This document shows positions 1 through 7,633 of a stretch of 34,148 bases of DNA, piece by piece. A program made the position numbers and the translations under genes. Below the pieces are notes generated by a model, which was not told the DNA's origin, did not search any database, and worked only from the letters and a program-made list of their open reading frames with translations. How positions within the stretch are numbered: position 1 is the stretch's first letter; every line of letters begins with the position of its first letter. This stretch comes from a virus, in IMG/VR virus record IMGVR_UViG_3300005843_000026, positions 1 to 34,148 of that record. One strand, written 5' to 3'.

Positions 1-72
1 CGGTGGGTGCACCACGAGTCGTTCAAGACGATCGGCGACGCGAAGCGGGTCGCCGACGCGCGGTCGTCGTGA
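1..72 (+). CDS. C-terminal end of an unidentified protein (partial)
   Basis: The first 23 codons of the window read open in frame 1 and end in TGA at 70-72. The tail is basic and helical (ends KRVADARSS). The next gene starts at a GTG that overlaps this stop (GTGA), as is usual for coupled genes in this block. Too little is present to identify a family. Confidence 0.55.
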   Translation, partial: RWVHHESFKTIGDAKRVADARSS

Positions 73-260
73 GCCGGGCCCGTCGGCTGCCGCCACTCCT
101 CGACGTCCTGCTCTTCGAGGAGTGGCGGCGAGCGCGCGTCGTCGCGCGGTCGCGGACGACAGGCCGCTACACCGTGAAGCTCGTCGAGCCGTGCCCGCCG
201 TACGGCGTCGACGAGCGCATCGTCGTGTCGCACGGTGAGTGGCGACGGGTGCAGCCGTGA
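69..260 (+). CDS. small hypothetical protein (63 aa)
   Basis: The start is the GTG overlapping the upstream stop in a GTGA arrangement, and the gene ends in another GTGA overlap with the next gene, so it sits inside a coupled series. It is short and basic, with Arg-rich helices followed by a beta-like region around GRYTVKLVEPCPPYGVDE. That region resembles small accessory proteins with an SH3-like or OB-like core, but I do not recognise the family. A 15-bp inverted repeat (89-103 and 115-129) lies in the 5' part of the coding region. No promoter is seen directly upstream. Confidence 0.5.
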   Translation: MSRARRLPPLLDVLLFEEWRRARVVARSRTTGRYTVKLVEPCPPYGVDERIVVSHGEWRRVQP

Positions 261-754
261 GGCGCGGCTCGCGGTACGTCGAGGTCCCCGCCGCCCGGCT
301 GCTCCCGCACCTGCGTTCGATCTGCGAGTCGGTCGGGGCGAAGGGCGGTCGGTGCGCCGAGGGGCGCGCGGGGCTCGAGCTCGTGTTCGACGTGGGCGTC
401 CCGCACGGCCGCGCCATGGTGCGCGTCTACACGTCGCTCGCCGCCGGCGCCGACGTGGCCCGCCCGTGCGGCGAGGACGCGGTGCGCATCGTCGTGTGCG
501 TCGGGACGCCGGAGGGCGTGCGCGCGCTCGAGGAGTCGCAGAAGGTGCTCCGGACGGCGCCTCAGGGCGCGCCTGACCGCGCGGGGTACTTCCTCGCCCG
601 GCTGACCGACGAGATCCGTGCGGCGTACCGGCGCGCCCTCGCGGTGCCGGCGTGCCCGGACTGCGGCCGATCGATGGCGCGCCGGTACGGCAAGCACGGC
701 GAGTTCTACGGCTGCATCGGCTACCCGAAGTGCAAGACGACGAGGAGGATCTAG
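257..754 (+). CDS. hypothetical protein with C-terminal topoisomerase-type C4 zinc finger
   Basis: The 165-aa product starts at a GTG overlapping the previous stop. Residues 1-130 form an unrecognised alpha/beta domain. The C-terminus carries CPDCG (Cys133, Cys136) and GCIGYPKC (Cys153, Cys159), the spacing of the C4 zinc finger at the C-terminus of topoisomerase I (zf-C4_Topoisom). That finger binds single-stranded DNA in topoisomerases and is often recruited to other proteins. There is no topoisomerase catalytic domain, so this is a stand-alone zinc-finger protein that may bind nucleic acid. Its stop TAG overlaps the next GTG start, suggesting coupled translation. The finger call is firm; the function is not. 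Confidence 0.65.
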   Translation: MRRGSRYVEVPAARLLPHLRSICESVGAKGGRCAEGRAGLELVFDVGVPHGRAMVRVYTSLAAGADVARPCGEDAVRIVVCVGTPEGVRALEESQKVLRTAPQGAPDRAGYFLARLTDEIRAAYRRALAVPACPDCGRSMARRYGKHGEFYGCIGYPKCKTTRRI

Positions 755-1116
755 TGACGCCCGAGCAAGAGATTCTGCTGCGCGCCCGATGCGAAGGCGG
801 CAGCCCGTGGACCGCCGAAACGACGACGCCCGCCGGCGAGCGGCTCAGCGTGGGGGTGACCGACGTCCTCGCCGAGCTCGACCAGACGAGGCACGACCTC
901 GTGCAGCTCACGGGCGGGCGCGTGTTCGTCGCCGACGACGATGGCTTCCTCTGCGAGGCGTGCGCCGTCGAGCGCGGCGTCGACCTCGGCGACGATGCCG
1001 TGCAGACATGGGAGGTCGGTGGCGACGGGTGGCTCGCGCCGTGCGTCTGTCGCGGCTGCAAGCTCTCGATCCCCGTCGTCGTCGATGGCGAGAAGCCCCG
1101 CAAGCGGAAGCGGTGA
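754..1116 (+). CDS. hypothetical Cys-rich small protein (120 aa)
   Basis: The GTG start shares its first base with the upstream TAG, and GAGGAGG about six bases upstream is a good Shine-Dalgarno. There are cysteine pairs at CEAC (Cys67, Cys70) and CVCRGC (Cys97, Cys99, Cys102), which would suit a zinc ribbon. The C-terminus is a basic tail (KPRKRKR). It follows another predicted zinc-finger protein, so the pair may bind nucleic acid, but no family is recognised. It ends in a GTGA overlap with the next gene. Confidence 0.6.
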   Translation: MTPEQEILLRARCEGGSPWTAETTTPAGERLSVGVTDVLAELDQTRHDLVQLTGGRVFVADDDGFLCEACAVERGVDLGDDAVQTWEVGGDGWLAPCVCRGCKLSIPVVVDGEKPRKRKR

Positions 1117-1444
1117 GGCGCCCCGTCCGCGAGGTGCAGCTCGCGACGCGGCGCGCGTCGCGGGCACTGCTCGACCTGCTGCCGTCCAAGGTCGGCGGCG
1201 TGTTCGCGTTCATCGACGTCGCCGAGCAGGAGCTCGCCGCGCGGTGGCCCGAGCGAGTCGGCGAGCCGCGGAACGCGTTCCTGATCGTCTCCCCGCCGCC
1301 GGTGCTGCTCGCGAAGATCCCCGAGCTCTACCGCGCGCGCGGCTCGAGGCGGTGCCCGGCGCGCTCCGCGAGGAACGTCGGGCGCTCGCGCGCGCCGCCC
1401 GCGTCCCGACGTCGGGACGCCGTCGCCCCTCGCGTCCGGCGTGA
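1113..1444 (+). pseudogene. hypothetical protein, apparently frameshifted near 1341
   Basis: GTG at 1113 overlaps the upstream stop. Codon use is clearly coding in this frame to about 1340 (product ends ELYRAR). After that, natural codons continue in the +2 frame (LEAVPGALREERRALARAA) and end at TGA 1442-1444. A one-base change in the GC run at 1331-1342 would join them into one helical protein of about 110 aa. In the original frame there is no stop before 1700, so an uncorrected reading would fuse into the next gene. One copy of the 20-bp palindrome (1401-1420) lies inside the last codons. It could be a real broken gene, a programmed shift or a sequencing error. Family unknown. Confidence 0.5.
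1401..1420. repeat. 20-bp palindrome, copy 1 of 7
   Basis: Exact GCGTCCCGACGTCGGGACGC. It lies within the 3' end of the frameshifted gene, before the stop at 1442, and 32 bases before a TACTCT box. Confidence 0.9.
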
Positions 1445-1452
1445 GCCTCGGC

Positions 1453-1458
1453 TACTCT
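1453..1458 (+). promoter_or_regulatory. -10 box TACTCT, leaderless
   Basis: Ends eight bases before ATG 1467. Fits the window-wide TANNNT pattern. Confidence 0.6.
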
Positions 1459-1466
1459 CGCCGGGC

Positions 1467-1700
1467 ATGGCGCGTACCTTCGACGTGAGGGTCTTCGAGC
1501 GGCAGGAGGGGAAGCGCCCTGGCGTCGAGCTCCAGGAGCTCGCGTGCAAGGTCGAGGCGTCGCATTGCGACGCGGCGGCCGTGGCCGCGCGCGCCGAGGT
1601 CGCCAAGCGCTCGCCGAGCCGCGTGGTGCTCGCGACGTCGCACGGGCGCCGCGACACCGTCCTGATCACCGTCTCGAAGGCTGAGCTGAGGACCCCGTGA
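1467..1700 (+). CDS. small hypothetical protein (77 aa)
   Basis: The ATG is placed eight bases after a TACTCT -10 box (1453-1458), so the message is predicted to be leaderless or nearly so. The product looks like a small alternating alpha/beta protein (MARTFDVRVFERQEG to ITVSKAELRTP). I do not recognise a family. The stop overlaps the GTG of the next gene (GTGA at 1697-1700). Reading frame 0 is open from upstream, but the promoter and the palindrome before it favour this internal ATG as the true start. Confidence 0.6.
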   Translation: MARTFDVRVFERQEGKRPGVELQELACKVEASHCDAAAVAARAEVAKRSPSRVVLATSHGRRDTVLITVSKAELRTP

Positions 1701-2116
1701 CGACGACCAACTCCCCGGTGCGGAACGAGAGCGAGCAGGCCGCGAAGCTCGAGATCCTGCGCACCATCCCGAACAAGTTCGTCGACCTCGCGGTCAACAC
1801 GGTCCTGATGGTCGACCTCGCCGCGCTCGTGCACGGTTCGCTCGGCGTCACGACGTACCCGGCGGGGCTGACGGTGGACCTGCGCCAGAAGTGGGTCCGC
1901 TTCCGCGCGATCACCGACGGCGTCGCGTTCGCGCGCGGCGAGCACGACGGCTCCAACGGCACCGACACGCTCGCGGGCACCGGCGGCATCGTGCTCGCGG
2001 TGGCGCAGAACGTGACCGACCCGATGTACGTCGCGGGCAGCGGCGACACGAAGCTCACGCACGTGAAGGTCGCCGGCGCCGCGACGCTCCGCATCTTCTA
2101 CGACTCAGAGCTCTGA
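1697..2116 (+). CDS. hypothetical protein, possibly virion-associated (139 aa)
   Basis: The GTG overlaps the previous TGA. The N-terminus is polar, followed by a beta-rich, Gly/Thr-rich region (residues about 45-139) ending in KVAGAATLRIFYDSEL, the kind of sequence common in small virion beta-proteins. There are no cysteines and no membrane segments. It lies directly upstream of the portal gene, in the position of small head or packaging accessory genes, but no homology is evident to me. The assignment is by position only. Confidence 0.55.
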   Translation: MTTTNSPVRNESEQAAKLEILRTIPNKFVDLAVNTVLMVDLAALVHGSLGVTTYPAGLTVDLRQKWVRFRAITDGVAFARGEHDGSNGTDTLAGTGGIVLAVAQNVTDPMYVAGSGDTKLTHVKVAGAATLRIFYDSEL

Positions 2117-2142
2117 GCCTTCGCGCGGCGGCCGCGACGCGC

Positions 2143-2148
2143 TACCCT
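2143..2148 (+). promoter_or_regulatory. -10 box TACCCT, leaderless portal promoter
   Basis: Ends seven bases before the portal ATG. There is no Shine-Dalgarno. Confidence 0.65.
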
Positions 2149-2155
2149 CGACGCG

Positions 2156-4177
2156 ATGCGCACCCCCGTCGGTAAGTCCCGCGCGTCGCGGCCGGGCGAG
2201 CAGCGGCGCGACGACGCGACGATCGCGAAGGCGTTCGGCGACGACGCGCGCAGCCCGCTCGCGAAGGTGTTCGTCATCGGCGAGGACGGCACGCGGGCGC
2301 GCGAGTCGTCGCAGCAGCTCGACGAGGAGGTCGTCCGGCGCACGTTCTCGAATGCCGGCGCCGTCGAGCCGCCCTACTCGCCGCTCGCGCTCGGGCGCGT
2401 CTTCGAGGAGAGCAACGCGCTCCGGCAGAACGTCGAGGCGTACCAGAACAACATCCACGCGAACGGCTACCACCTCGAGCCGATCCTCGACCTCGACAGC
2501 GACAGCATCCACGACGACGTCGCGGCGGCGATCTACGTGGAACGCCTCGTCGCGCGCGAGCGCGGGCAGAAGGTCTCCAACCTCGTGCCGACCGACGAGG
2601 AGGTCGAGGCGGAGATCGATCGCGTCTCCGACGCGATGATCGTCGAGAAGTTCCGCGTCGCGTCGTTCATCGACGCGTGCACGGTGAAGGAGACGTTTAT
2701 CGAGCTCCGGAAGAAGACCTGCCAGGACCGTGAGGCGACGGGGAACTCCTACTGGGAGGTGCTGCGCGACCGCGCGGACCGCGTCGCTCAGTTCGAGTTC
2801 GTGCCGAGCCACCAGGTGCGGCTGCTCCCGCAGGGCTCCGAGTTCGTCGAGATCTCGATGCCGGTGCGCGTCTCGCCGCTCGCGATGGGGCTGCAGAAGG
2901 TGAAGGTGCGGTTCCGCCGCTACGCGCAGATCGTCGACGCGTCGGTCGTGTTCTTCAAGGAGCTCGGCGACCCGCGCCTCATGTCGCGCAAGACGGGGCG
3001 CTACTACTCGACCGTCGACGCGCTCCGGCGCGCGGAAGGCAAGGACGCTCAGCACGCGACGGAGATCCTGCACTGGCGCATCCACTCGCCGAGCTCGAGC
3101 TACGGGATCCCGCGGTGGTCGGGGCAGATGCTCGCGGTGCTCGGGAACCGCTCCGCCGAGGAGGTGAACTACCTCTACTTCGAGAACAAAGGCGTGCCGC
3201 CGATGGCGCTGCTCGTGTCGGGCGGGCGGCTCAGCGAGGACAGCGTCCAGAAGGTCACCGACTTCATCGACACCGAGATCAAGGGGAAGAAGAACTTCCA
3301 CAAGATCCTCGTGATCGAGGCGGAGCCGATGGGGCCCGGCGAGATGGACGGGCTCGCGACGGGGCGCATGAAGATCCAGCTCGTGCCGCTCACGCAGGCG
3401 CAGCAGGCCGACGCGCTCTTCCAGAAGTACGACGAGCGGAACATCGACAAGGTGGGCATGTCGTTCCGGATGCCGCGCATGCTCCGCGGCGACGTCCGCG
3501 ACTTCAACCGCGCGACGGCCGACGCGGCGCTCACGTTCGCCGAGGCGCAGGTGTTCGGGCCCGAGCGGCAGGCGTTCGACGACGCGTTCCAGCAGAAGAT
3601 CCTCGCGGGCCTCGGCGTGCGCTACTGGAAGTTCCGCAGCAACGCGGTGCAGATCCGCGACCCGCAGCAGCTCGCGACGATCATCGCGGACCTGACGAAC
3701 GCCGGCGTGCTCGTGCCCGCGGACGGGCGCTCGCTCGCGAGCGAGCTCGTCTTCAACCATCCGCTGCCGCGCATCGACGCCGACTGGGCCTACCAGCCGG
3801 TGCGTCTCACGCAGGTCGGCGTGCCGTTCGACACGCAGCGCGACGGCGAGATCCCGGAGGGCACCGTCTCGCCTGGCCCGCCGCACCTCAAACCGTCCGC
3901 TGCAGCTGCGGGCGCAGCCCCCGCCTCGAAGGCCTACCGGGCTGGCCGGTACGGCGGGCAACGCATGGGCCGCATCATGTCCCGCAAGGAGCGACTCGTC
4001 GTCGCGGCGCACGACCTGCTCGCGCTGCGCTCCGAGCTCGCGCGCGCCGAGGGCGACGCGGCCGTCGCGGAGCTCAAGAAGGGTGCGGTCGAGAAGGAAC
4101 CCGAGGTCGAGGTGATCCGCGTGCCGCTCGCGAAGATGAAGGATCTCGTCGGCGAGCAGCCGGCGGCCGCGGAGTAG
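2156..4177 (+). CDS. phage portal protein (PBSX family)
   Basis: This 673-aa protein should form the dodecameric ring at the head vertex through which DNA enters and leaves. The N-terminal part has the portal signature LARVYEESNALRQ-like (RVFEESNALRQNVEAYQNNI, about residues 82-101). The central block (about 313-360) matches PBSX/SPP1-type portals: YGIPRWSGQMLAVLGNRSA, then NYLYFENKG and LVSGGRLSEDSV. The C-terminus is an Ala-rich linker and charged helix, unusually long for the family. TACCCT at 2143-2148 ends seven bases before this ATG, predicting a leaderless transcript and fixing the start. The head morphogenesis gene follows after three bases, the usual portal-gp7 order. Confidence 0.95.
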   Translation: MRTPVGKSRASRPGEQRRDDATIAKAFGDDARSPLAKVFVIGEDGTRARESSQQLDEEVVRRTFSNAGAVEPPYSPLALGRVFEESNALRQNVEAYQNNIHANGYHLEPILDLDSDSIHDDVAAAIYVERLVARERGQKVSNLVPTDEEVEAEIDRVSDAMIVEKFRVASFIDACTVKETFIELRKKTCQDREATGNSYWEVLRDRADRVAQFEFVPSHQVRLLPQGSEFVEISMPVRVSPLAMGLQKVKVRFRRYAQIVDASVVFFKELGDPRLMSRKTGRYYSTVDALRRAEGKDAQHATEILHWRIHSPSSSYGIPRWSGQMLAVLGNRSAEEVNYLYFENKGVPPMALLVSGGRLSEDSVQKVTDFIDTEIKGKKNFHKILVIEAEPMGPGEMDGLATGRMKIQLVPLTQAQQADALFQKYDERNIDKVGMSFRMPRMLRGDVRDFNRATADAALTFAEAQVFGPERQAFDDAFQQKILAGLGVRYWKFRSNAVQIRDPQQLATIIADLTNAGVLVPADGRSLASELVFNHPLPRIDADWAYQPVRLTQVGVPFDTQRDGEIPEGTVSPGPPHLKPSAAAAGAAPASKAYRAGRYGGQRMGRIMSRKERLVVAAHDLLALRSELARAEGDAAVAELKKGAVEKEPEVEVIRVPLAKMKDLVGEQPAAAE

Positions 4178-4180
4178 CGC

Positions 4181-5254
4181 GTGCGTCGGGGCATGAGCTC
4201 GAGCCTCGCGTCGCGCGCGGTCGACGCCGCCGACGAGCTGCTCGCCGGGCTCGGCGTGCCCGTGTCGAAGGTGATCGACCCGCTCGACCCGGCGGGCTTC
4301 GCGCGCATCGTGGCGCGGCTCGAGCGCGAGCTCGCCGGCGCCGCAGGCGAGGCGGAGGCGGACGCGATGCGCGCCGCGTTCGCCGCGCTCGACGTCGACT
4401 GGGTCGGGATGACCGTCGCGCAGCGCGAGGCCGTCGTGCTCGCCGCGCGCACCGCGATCGCGGCGGCGGGCCCGCGCGCGATGCCGCGCATCGAGCAGGT
4501 GTTCGAGGCGCGCGGCCCGGCGATCTACGGCGACGCGCGCGAGGCGGCGATCCGCCGGTTCAGCCTCGACGTCGCGCAGACGCTCTCGCTCCGCGACCAC
4601 GCGGCCGAGCGCTTCGTGCGCGCGTCCAACGCGAACTTCGTACGCGACCAGTACGGGCGCCGCGCCGACGACCTGACCGCCACCGCGCGCGAGATCGTGG
4701 CGCGCGGGCTCGAGGAGGGGCGCGGGTCGGGCGAGATCGCGGCGGACCTGGCGTTGCGCCTCGGCGACCGCGTCGCGCGCGGCGACGGCTACTGGCAGGT
4801 CGTCGCGACGCAGTTCGCGAACAGCGCGCGCACGTACTCCCAGATCAACAGCTTCAAGGACGCGGGGATCGAGGAGATGGTGTTCGTCGCGGTGCTCGAC
4901 GAGGTGACGACGGATATCTGTCGGTTCCTGCACGGGCAGGTGTTCCAGGTCGACAACGCGAGCACGCAGCTCAACAGGCTCGCGAGCCTCGAGAATCCGG
5001 ACGACGTCGTGAACGTCGCGCCCTGGTACCGCGAGGGCCGCGACGAGGACGGGAACCGCATCATCTACTTCGAGCGCTCGACGGGCGACCGGCAGGTCGT
5101 GGCGCAGGTCGACCGCTCCGGGCGCGGCGTGAGCGACGACGTCGGCGAGTACTCGAGGACGATGTCCGCGCGCGACATGCAAGCGGGCAGCGTGCCCTAC
5201 CCGCCGCTGCACATGCGCTGCCGGTCGAACCTCGAGCCGCGCCTCACCGGCTGA
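4181..5254 (+). CDS. head morphogenesis protein, SPP1 gp7 / Mu gpF family
   Basis: The 357-aa protein is all-helical over its first 230 residues, then shows the family signature DEVTTDICRFLHGQVF (about residues 240-255) and the C-terminal PPLHMRCRSNLEP (about 341-353). These correspond to the D-x-x-T-x-x-x-C and P-P-x-H-x-x-C-R motifs of the minor head proteins SPP1 gp7 and Mu gpF. Such proteins bind the portal and a few copies enter the capsid. GTG 4181 lies three bases after the portal stop; ATG 4193 is an alternative start. The gene is followed after three bases by a copy of the 20-bp palindrome. Confidence 0.93.
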   Translation: MRRGMSSSLASRAVDAADELLAGLGVPVSKVIDPLDPAGFARIVARLERELAGAAGEAEADAMRAAFAALDVDWVGMTVAQREAVVLAARTAIAAAGPRAMPRIEQVFEARGPAIYGDAREAAIRRFSLDVAQTLSLRDHAAERFVRASNANFVRDQYGRRADDLTATAREIVARGLEEGRGSGEIAADLALRLGDRVARGDGYWQVVATQFANSARTYSQINSFKDAGIEEMVFVAVLDEVTTDICRFLHGQVFQVDNASTQLNRLASLENPDDVVNVAPWYREGRDEDGNRIIYFERSTGDRQVVAQVDRSGRGVSDDVGEYSRTMSARDMQAGSVPYPPLHMRCRSNLEPRLTG

Positions 5255-5257
5255 CGC

Positions 5258-5277
5258 GCGTCCCGACGTCGGGACGC
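5258..5277. repeat. 20-bp palindrome, copy 2 of 7
   Basis: Exact copy, starting three bases after the head morphogenesis stop and 12 bases before the TAGTCT box. A -35 element at standard spacing would fall in its centre. Confidence 0.92.
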
Positions 5278-5289
5278 CGCGAAGTCTGC

Positions 5290-5295
5290 TAGTCT
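5290..5295 (+). promoter_or_regulatory. -10 box TGC-TAGTCT, leaderless
   Basis: Extended -10 with TGC directly upstream. Ends seven bases before ATG 5303 and follows palindrome copy 2. Confidence 0.65.
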
Positions 5296-5302
5296 GCGAC
5301 CC

Positions 5303-5686
5303 ATGGCGGGCGAGATCCTGCGGCTGGTAGGCGGAGAGAAGCACGGCGCCGGCAAGCTCGTGCGCGTGATCGAGCGCGTGGTCGCGAAGTCGTTCCTCGA
5401 GGACAAGTCGCGGCAGACGATGTCCGAGGCGCGCCGGCGCACGGGGATCTGCATCGCGCTCTGTCGCGAGCTCCGCGCCGACATGCAATGGTCGATCGAC
5501 CGCATCGCGAGCGAGCTCCCCGTCGCCCTCCGCTCGAAGCTCGACGGGATCCCGTGGAACCCGAGCGAGGCCGCGCGACGCTCCATGTTCGCGCCGGAGG
5601 CCGCGACGGTGCTCGCCGTGCGCGACGCGAAGGGTGCGCTCGTGCGCGACGAGACGGGCGCGCTCGCGGTGCCGCGGCAGCGGTGA
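5303..5686 (+). CDS. hypothetical protein between head morphogenesis and scaffold genes (127 aa)
   Basis: TAGTCT (5290-5295) ends seven bases before the ATG, so translation is predicted to be leaderless. The product begins with a charged helical region (AGKLVRVIERVVAKSFLED), has one Cys pair (ICIALCREL) and ends in a beta-hairpin-like tail with two similar phrases (VRDAKGALV, VRDETGALA). It is found inside a head module, but I do not recognise a family. Candidate roles are head assembly or scaffold accessory. Confidence 0.65.
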   Translation: MAGEILRLVGGEKHGAGKLVRVIERVVAKSFLEDKSRQTMSEARRRTGICIALCRELRADMQWSIDRIASELPVALRSKLDGIPWNPSEAARRSMFAPEAATVLAVRDAKGALVRDETGALAVPRQR

Positions 5687-5754
5687 CCTTGCGCGTCGAC
5701 CTCGGCGCGGGCTTTACTACCACGACCGGCGGGCGACGCCCCGCGGAGGAAACC

Positions 5755-6840
5755 ATGCGGACCAACATCACGAAGAACGACCAGCCCGCAGCCGCGCCCG
5801 CCGCCGCTGCTCCGCCCGCTGCGCCTCCCGCCGTCGAGGCGGCCCCGCCCGTCGAGGCGCCGGCGCCGCCCGCGGTCCCGCCGACGCCGGAGCCGGCGGC
5901 GAAGGACACGAAGGGCATCGACGACGCGCTCGCGTCGATCGACACGGTCCTCGCGCAGCCGGCGACGCGGACCGACTTCACCGCGGAGACGTTCGAGAAG
6001 TACGTCGCCGACCAGACGGCGAAGGCGGCCGCGGAGGTCGCGGCCGGTCACCGCGACCGCGCCGAGAAGCGCATCGCCGCGCTCAAGGCGAGCGTCGCGG
6101 CCGCGAAGGCGGTGCTCTACTCCGCGAACCCCGCGCCGCAGCTCGAGGCGGGCGGAGGCGGGAACGCGATCCCGGTCTACGTCGACCCGTGGATCCTCCT
6201 GCCGACCGCGCCGGTCGACATGCGCGCCGGGCAGCCGCCGACGGGCCCGTCGAACGTGCAGTTCCCCGACGTGCCCGCGCCGAGCATCACGAAGGCCGTG
6301 CTGCGCAAGAGCGCGGACGGCAAGCGCGTGACGTTCGCGCCGGCGATCGTCGAGGCGCTCCTCATCTCGAAGGCGGCCGACACGGCGAAGTGCCGCGTCG
6401 AGCTCGCGAAGACGGAGGAGGGCCGCACGCTCGTTGCGAAGGCGGGCGAGGCGCGCTCGATCCTCGAGAAGATCCAGGCGATGTTCGCCATCGAGCTCGA
6501 CGAGCCGAGCGACCTGCTCGGGTGGGAGCTGCGCTGCCAGGTCGGCGACATCATCGGCGCGCTGCAGAACGCGGCGCAGGTCGAGGCCGTCATGGACAAG
6601 ATGGCGCCCATGCTCGACGGCGGCGGCGCCGACACCGTGAAGGCGGCGGCCGAGGCGGCCGCGAAGGCCGCGAAGGATGCCGCGGACAAGGTCGCGAAGT
6701 CGGGCGACGAGGTGCCGTGGCCGATGGACCTCGCGGTCCCGGAGACCCCCGAGGTCGTCGTCGACGCGCGCGACAAGGTCACGAAGGGCGCGCAGAAGCC
6801 CTACTTCGGGTTCGACAACGAGCCCGCGCCGGCGGACTGA
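5755..6840 (+). CDS. Ala/Pro-rich scaffold-like protein upstream of the protease
   Basis: The 361-aa product starts at an ATG preceded by GCGGAGGA. Residues 10-50 are an Ala/Pro-rich linker. Residues about 60-125 are predicted coiled helices. A central ordered part contains VYVDPWILLPTAPVDMR. The C-terminal third is an Ala/Lys-rich helix ending in PWPMDL and a short acidic tail. A similar WPLDM motif ends the gene after the protease, so both may share a binding or cleavage signal in prohead assembly. Composition and place suggest an internal scaffold or protease partner; this is inference. No family is recognised with certainty. Confidence 0.6.
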   Translation: MRTNITKNDQPAAAPAAAAPPAAPPAVEAAPPVEAPAPPAVPPTPEPAAKDTKGIDDALASIDTVLAQPATRTDFTAETFEKYVADQTAKAAAEVAAGHRDRAEKRIAALKASVAAAKAVLYSANPAPQLEAGGGGNAIPVYVDPWILLPTAPVDMRAGQPPTGPSNVQFPDVPAPSITKAVLRKSADGKRVTFAPAIVEALLISKAADTAKCRVELAKTEEGRTLVAKAGEARSILEKIQAMFAIELDEPSDLLGWELRCQVGDIIGALQNAAQVEAVMDKMAPMLDGGGADTVKAAAEAAAKAAKDAADKVAKSGDEVPWPMDLAVPETPEVVVDARDKVTKGAQKPYFGFDNEPAPAD

Positions 6841-6843
6841 GCC

Positions 6844-7551
6844 GTGCGCGTCCCGACGAGGAAGGGGGCGGAGACTCCGCCCCCCGAGCTGCAGGCCGCG
6901 ATGCTCGTGCGCGGCGTCGAGAAGATGTTCGTCGTCGACCTGGACCCGAAGGGGTCCGCGACGACGGACGCCGCTCGCGTCGCGCCGCTCGCGAAGAGCG
7001 TCGCTGGCGTGGGCGGGCTCGTTGTCGCGCTGCGCGACTCCGAGGAGACGCGCGCGGCGATCGCGAAGGAGGACCTCGTCGGGTTCACGGTGCCCGAGCA
7101 CGCGGGCGTCGTGTACGCGTCGAGCGAGCCCGTCGTCGGCGCGAGCGCGGTCGTCGTCGTGAAGCGCGCGCCGCACGCCCGCATCCTCAAGGACACGGGC
7201 GAGGAGCGCTTCGTCCTCGGCGTCGTGCTCGAGCCCGACGTCGTCGACGCGCAGAACGACACGTACTCCGCCGACGAGGTGCGCAAGGCGGCGCACCGGT
7301 GGATGGAGTCGAACCAGGCGCAGCTCGGGAAGCAGCACTCCGAGATCGTCACCGGCAAGCTCAAGGTGCTCGAGAGCTACGTGGCGCCGGCGGACTTCGC
7401 GGTCGGCGAGCAGACGGTGAAGAAGGGAGCCTGGGTCATGGCGATCCGCGTCGTCGACGACGACCTCTGGACCGCCGTGAAGAAGGGCTCGTTCACCGGC
7501 TTCTCGATCGGCGGCACCGCGATCCGCACGCCCGTCGACGCGACCACCTGA
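6844..7551 (+). CDS. prohead maturation protease, XkdF-like
   Basis: Residues about 114-235 match the XkdF-type phage serine protease: FVLGVVLEPDVVDAQNDTYS, the helix EVRKAAHRWM, then GKQH (His165) and KVLESYVAPADF (Ser178), KKGAWVMAIRV and GSFTGFSIGGTA. His165 and Ser178 are the likely catalytic pair of this herpes-protease-like fold, which cleaves scaffold and capsid precursors inside the prohead. The first 110 residues form an extra N-terminal domain not needed by minimal XkdF proteins. GTG 6844 begins three bases after the upstream stop; ATG 6901 is possible. A palindrome copy follows the stop. Confidence 0.88.
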   Translation: MRVPTRKGAETPPPELQAAMLVRGVEKMFVVDLDPKGSATTDAARVAPLAKSVAGVGGLVVALRDSEETRAAIAKEDLVGFTVPEHAGVVYASSEPVVGASAVVVVKRAPHARILKDTGEERFVLGVVLEPDVVDAQNDTYSADEVRKAAHRWMESNQAQLGKQHSEIVTGKLKVLESYVAPADFAVGEQTVKKGAWVMAIRVVDDDLWTAVKKGSFTGFSIGGTAIRTPVDATT

Positions 7552-7555
7552 GCCA

Positions 7556-7575
7556 GCGTCCCGACGTCGGGACGC
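7556..7575. repeat. 20-bp palindrome, copy 3 of 7
   Basis: Exact copy, starting four bases after the protease stop. The next nine bases (GGTGGAAGG) are shared with copy 6. Confidence 0.92.
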
Positions 7576-7609
7576 GGTGGAAGGCTTGCGGCCCCGAGAG
7601 GCGTGCTGC

Positions 7610-7615
7610 TACCTT
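7610..7615 (+). promoter_or_regulatory. -10 box TGC-TACCTT
   Basis: Ends 18 bases before ATG 7634, giving a leader of about 11 bases. Confidence 0.5.
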
Positions 7616-7633
7616 CGCGGCGAGCACCGACAC

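Noticed and set aside
1113-1700. Single fused gene in frame 0
   Set aside because: Codon use leaves this frame after 1341, and a promoter box and ATG at 1467 mark an independent gene.
5258-5277. Palindromes as classical intrinsic terminators
   Set aside because: There is no T tract at any copy and almost no loop. Exact sequence identity is unexplained by an RNA stem alone. A factor-dependent boundary role remains open.
2105-5488. Very long - strand open frame opposite the portal and head morphogenesis genes (and another at 12687-18707)
   Set aside because: These are antisense shadows caused by the strong G/C third-position bias. Products are Arg/His/Leu-rich without domains, and the + strand genes are clearly real.
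6846-6857. Eighth palindrome copy at the start of the protease gene
   Set aside because: Only one half-site (GCGTCCCGACG) is present and the dyad is lost; chance is likely in this composition.
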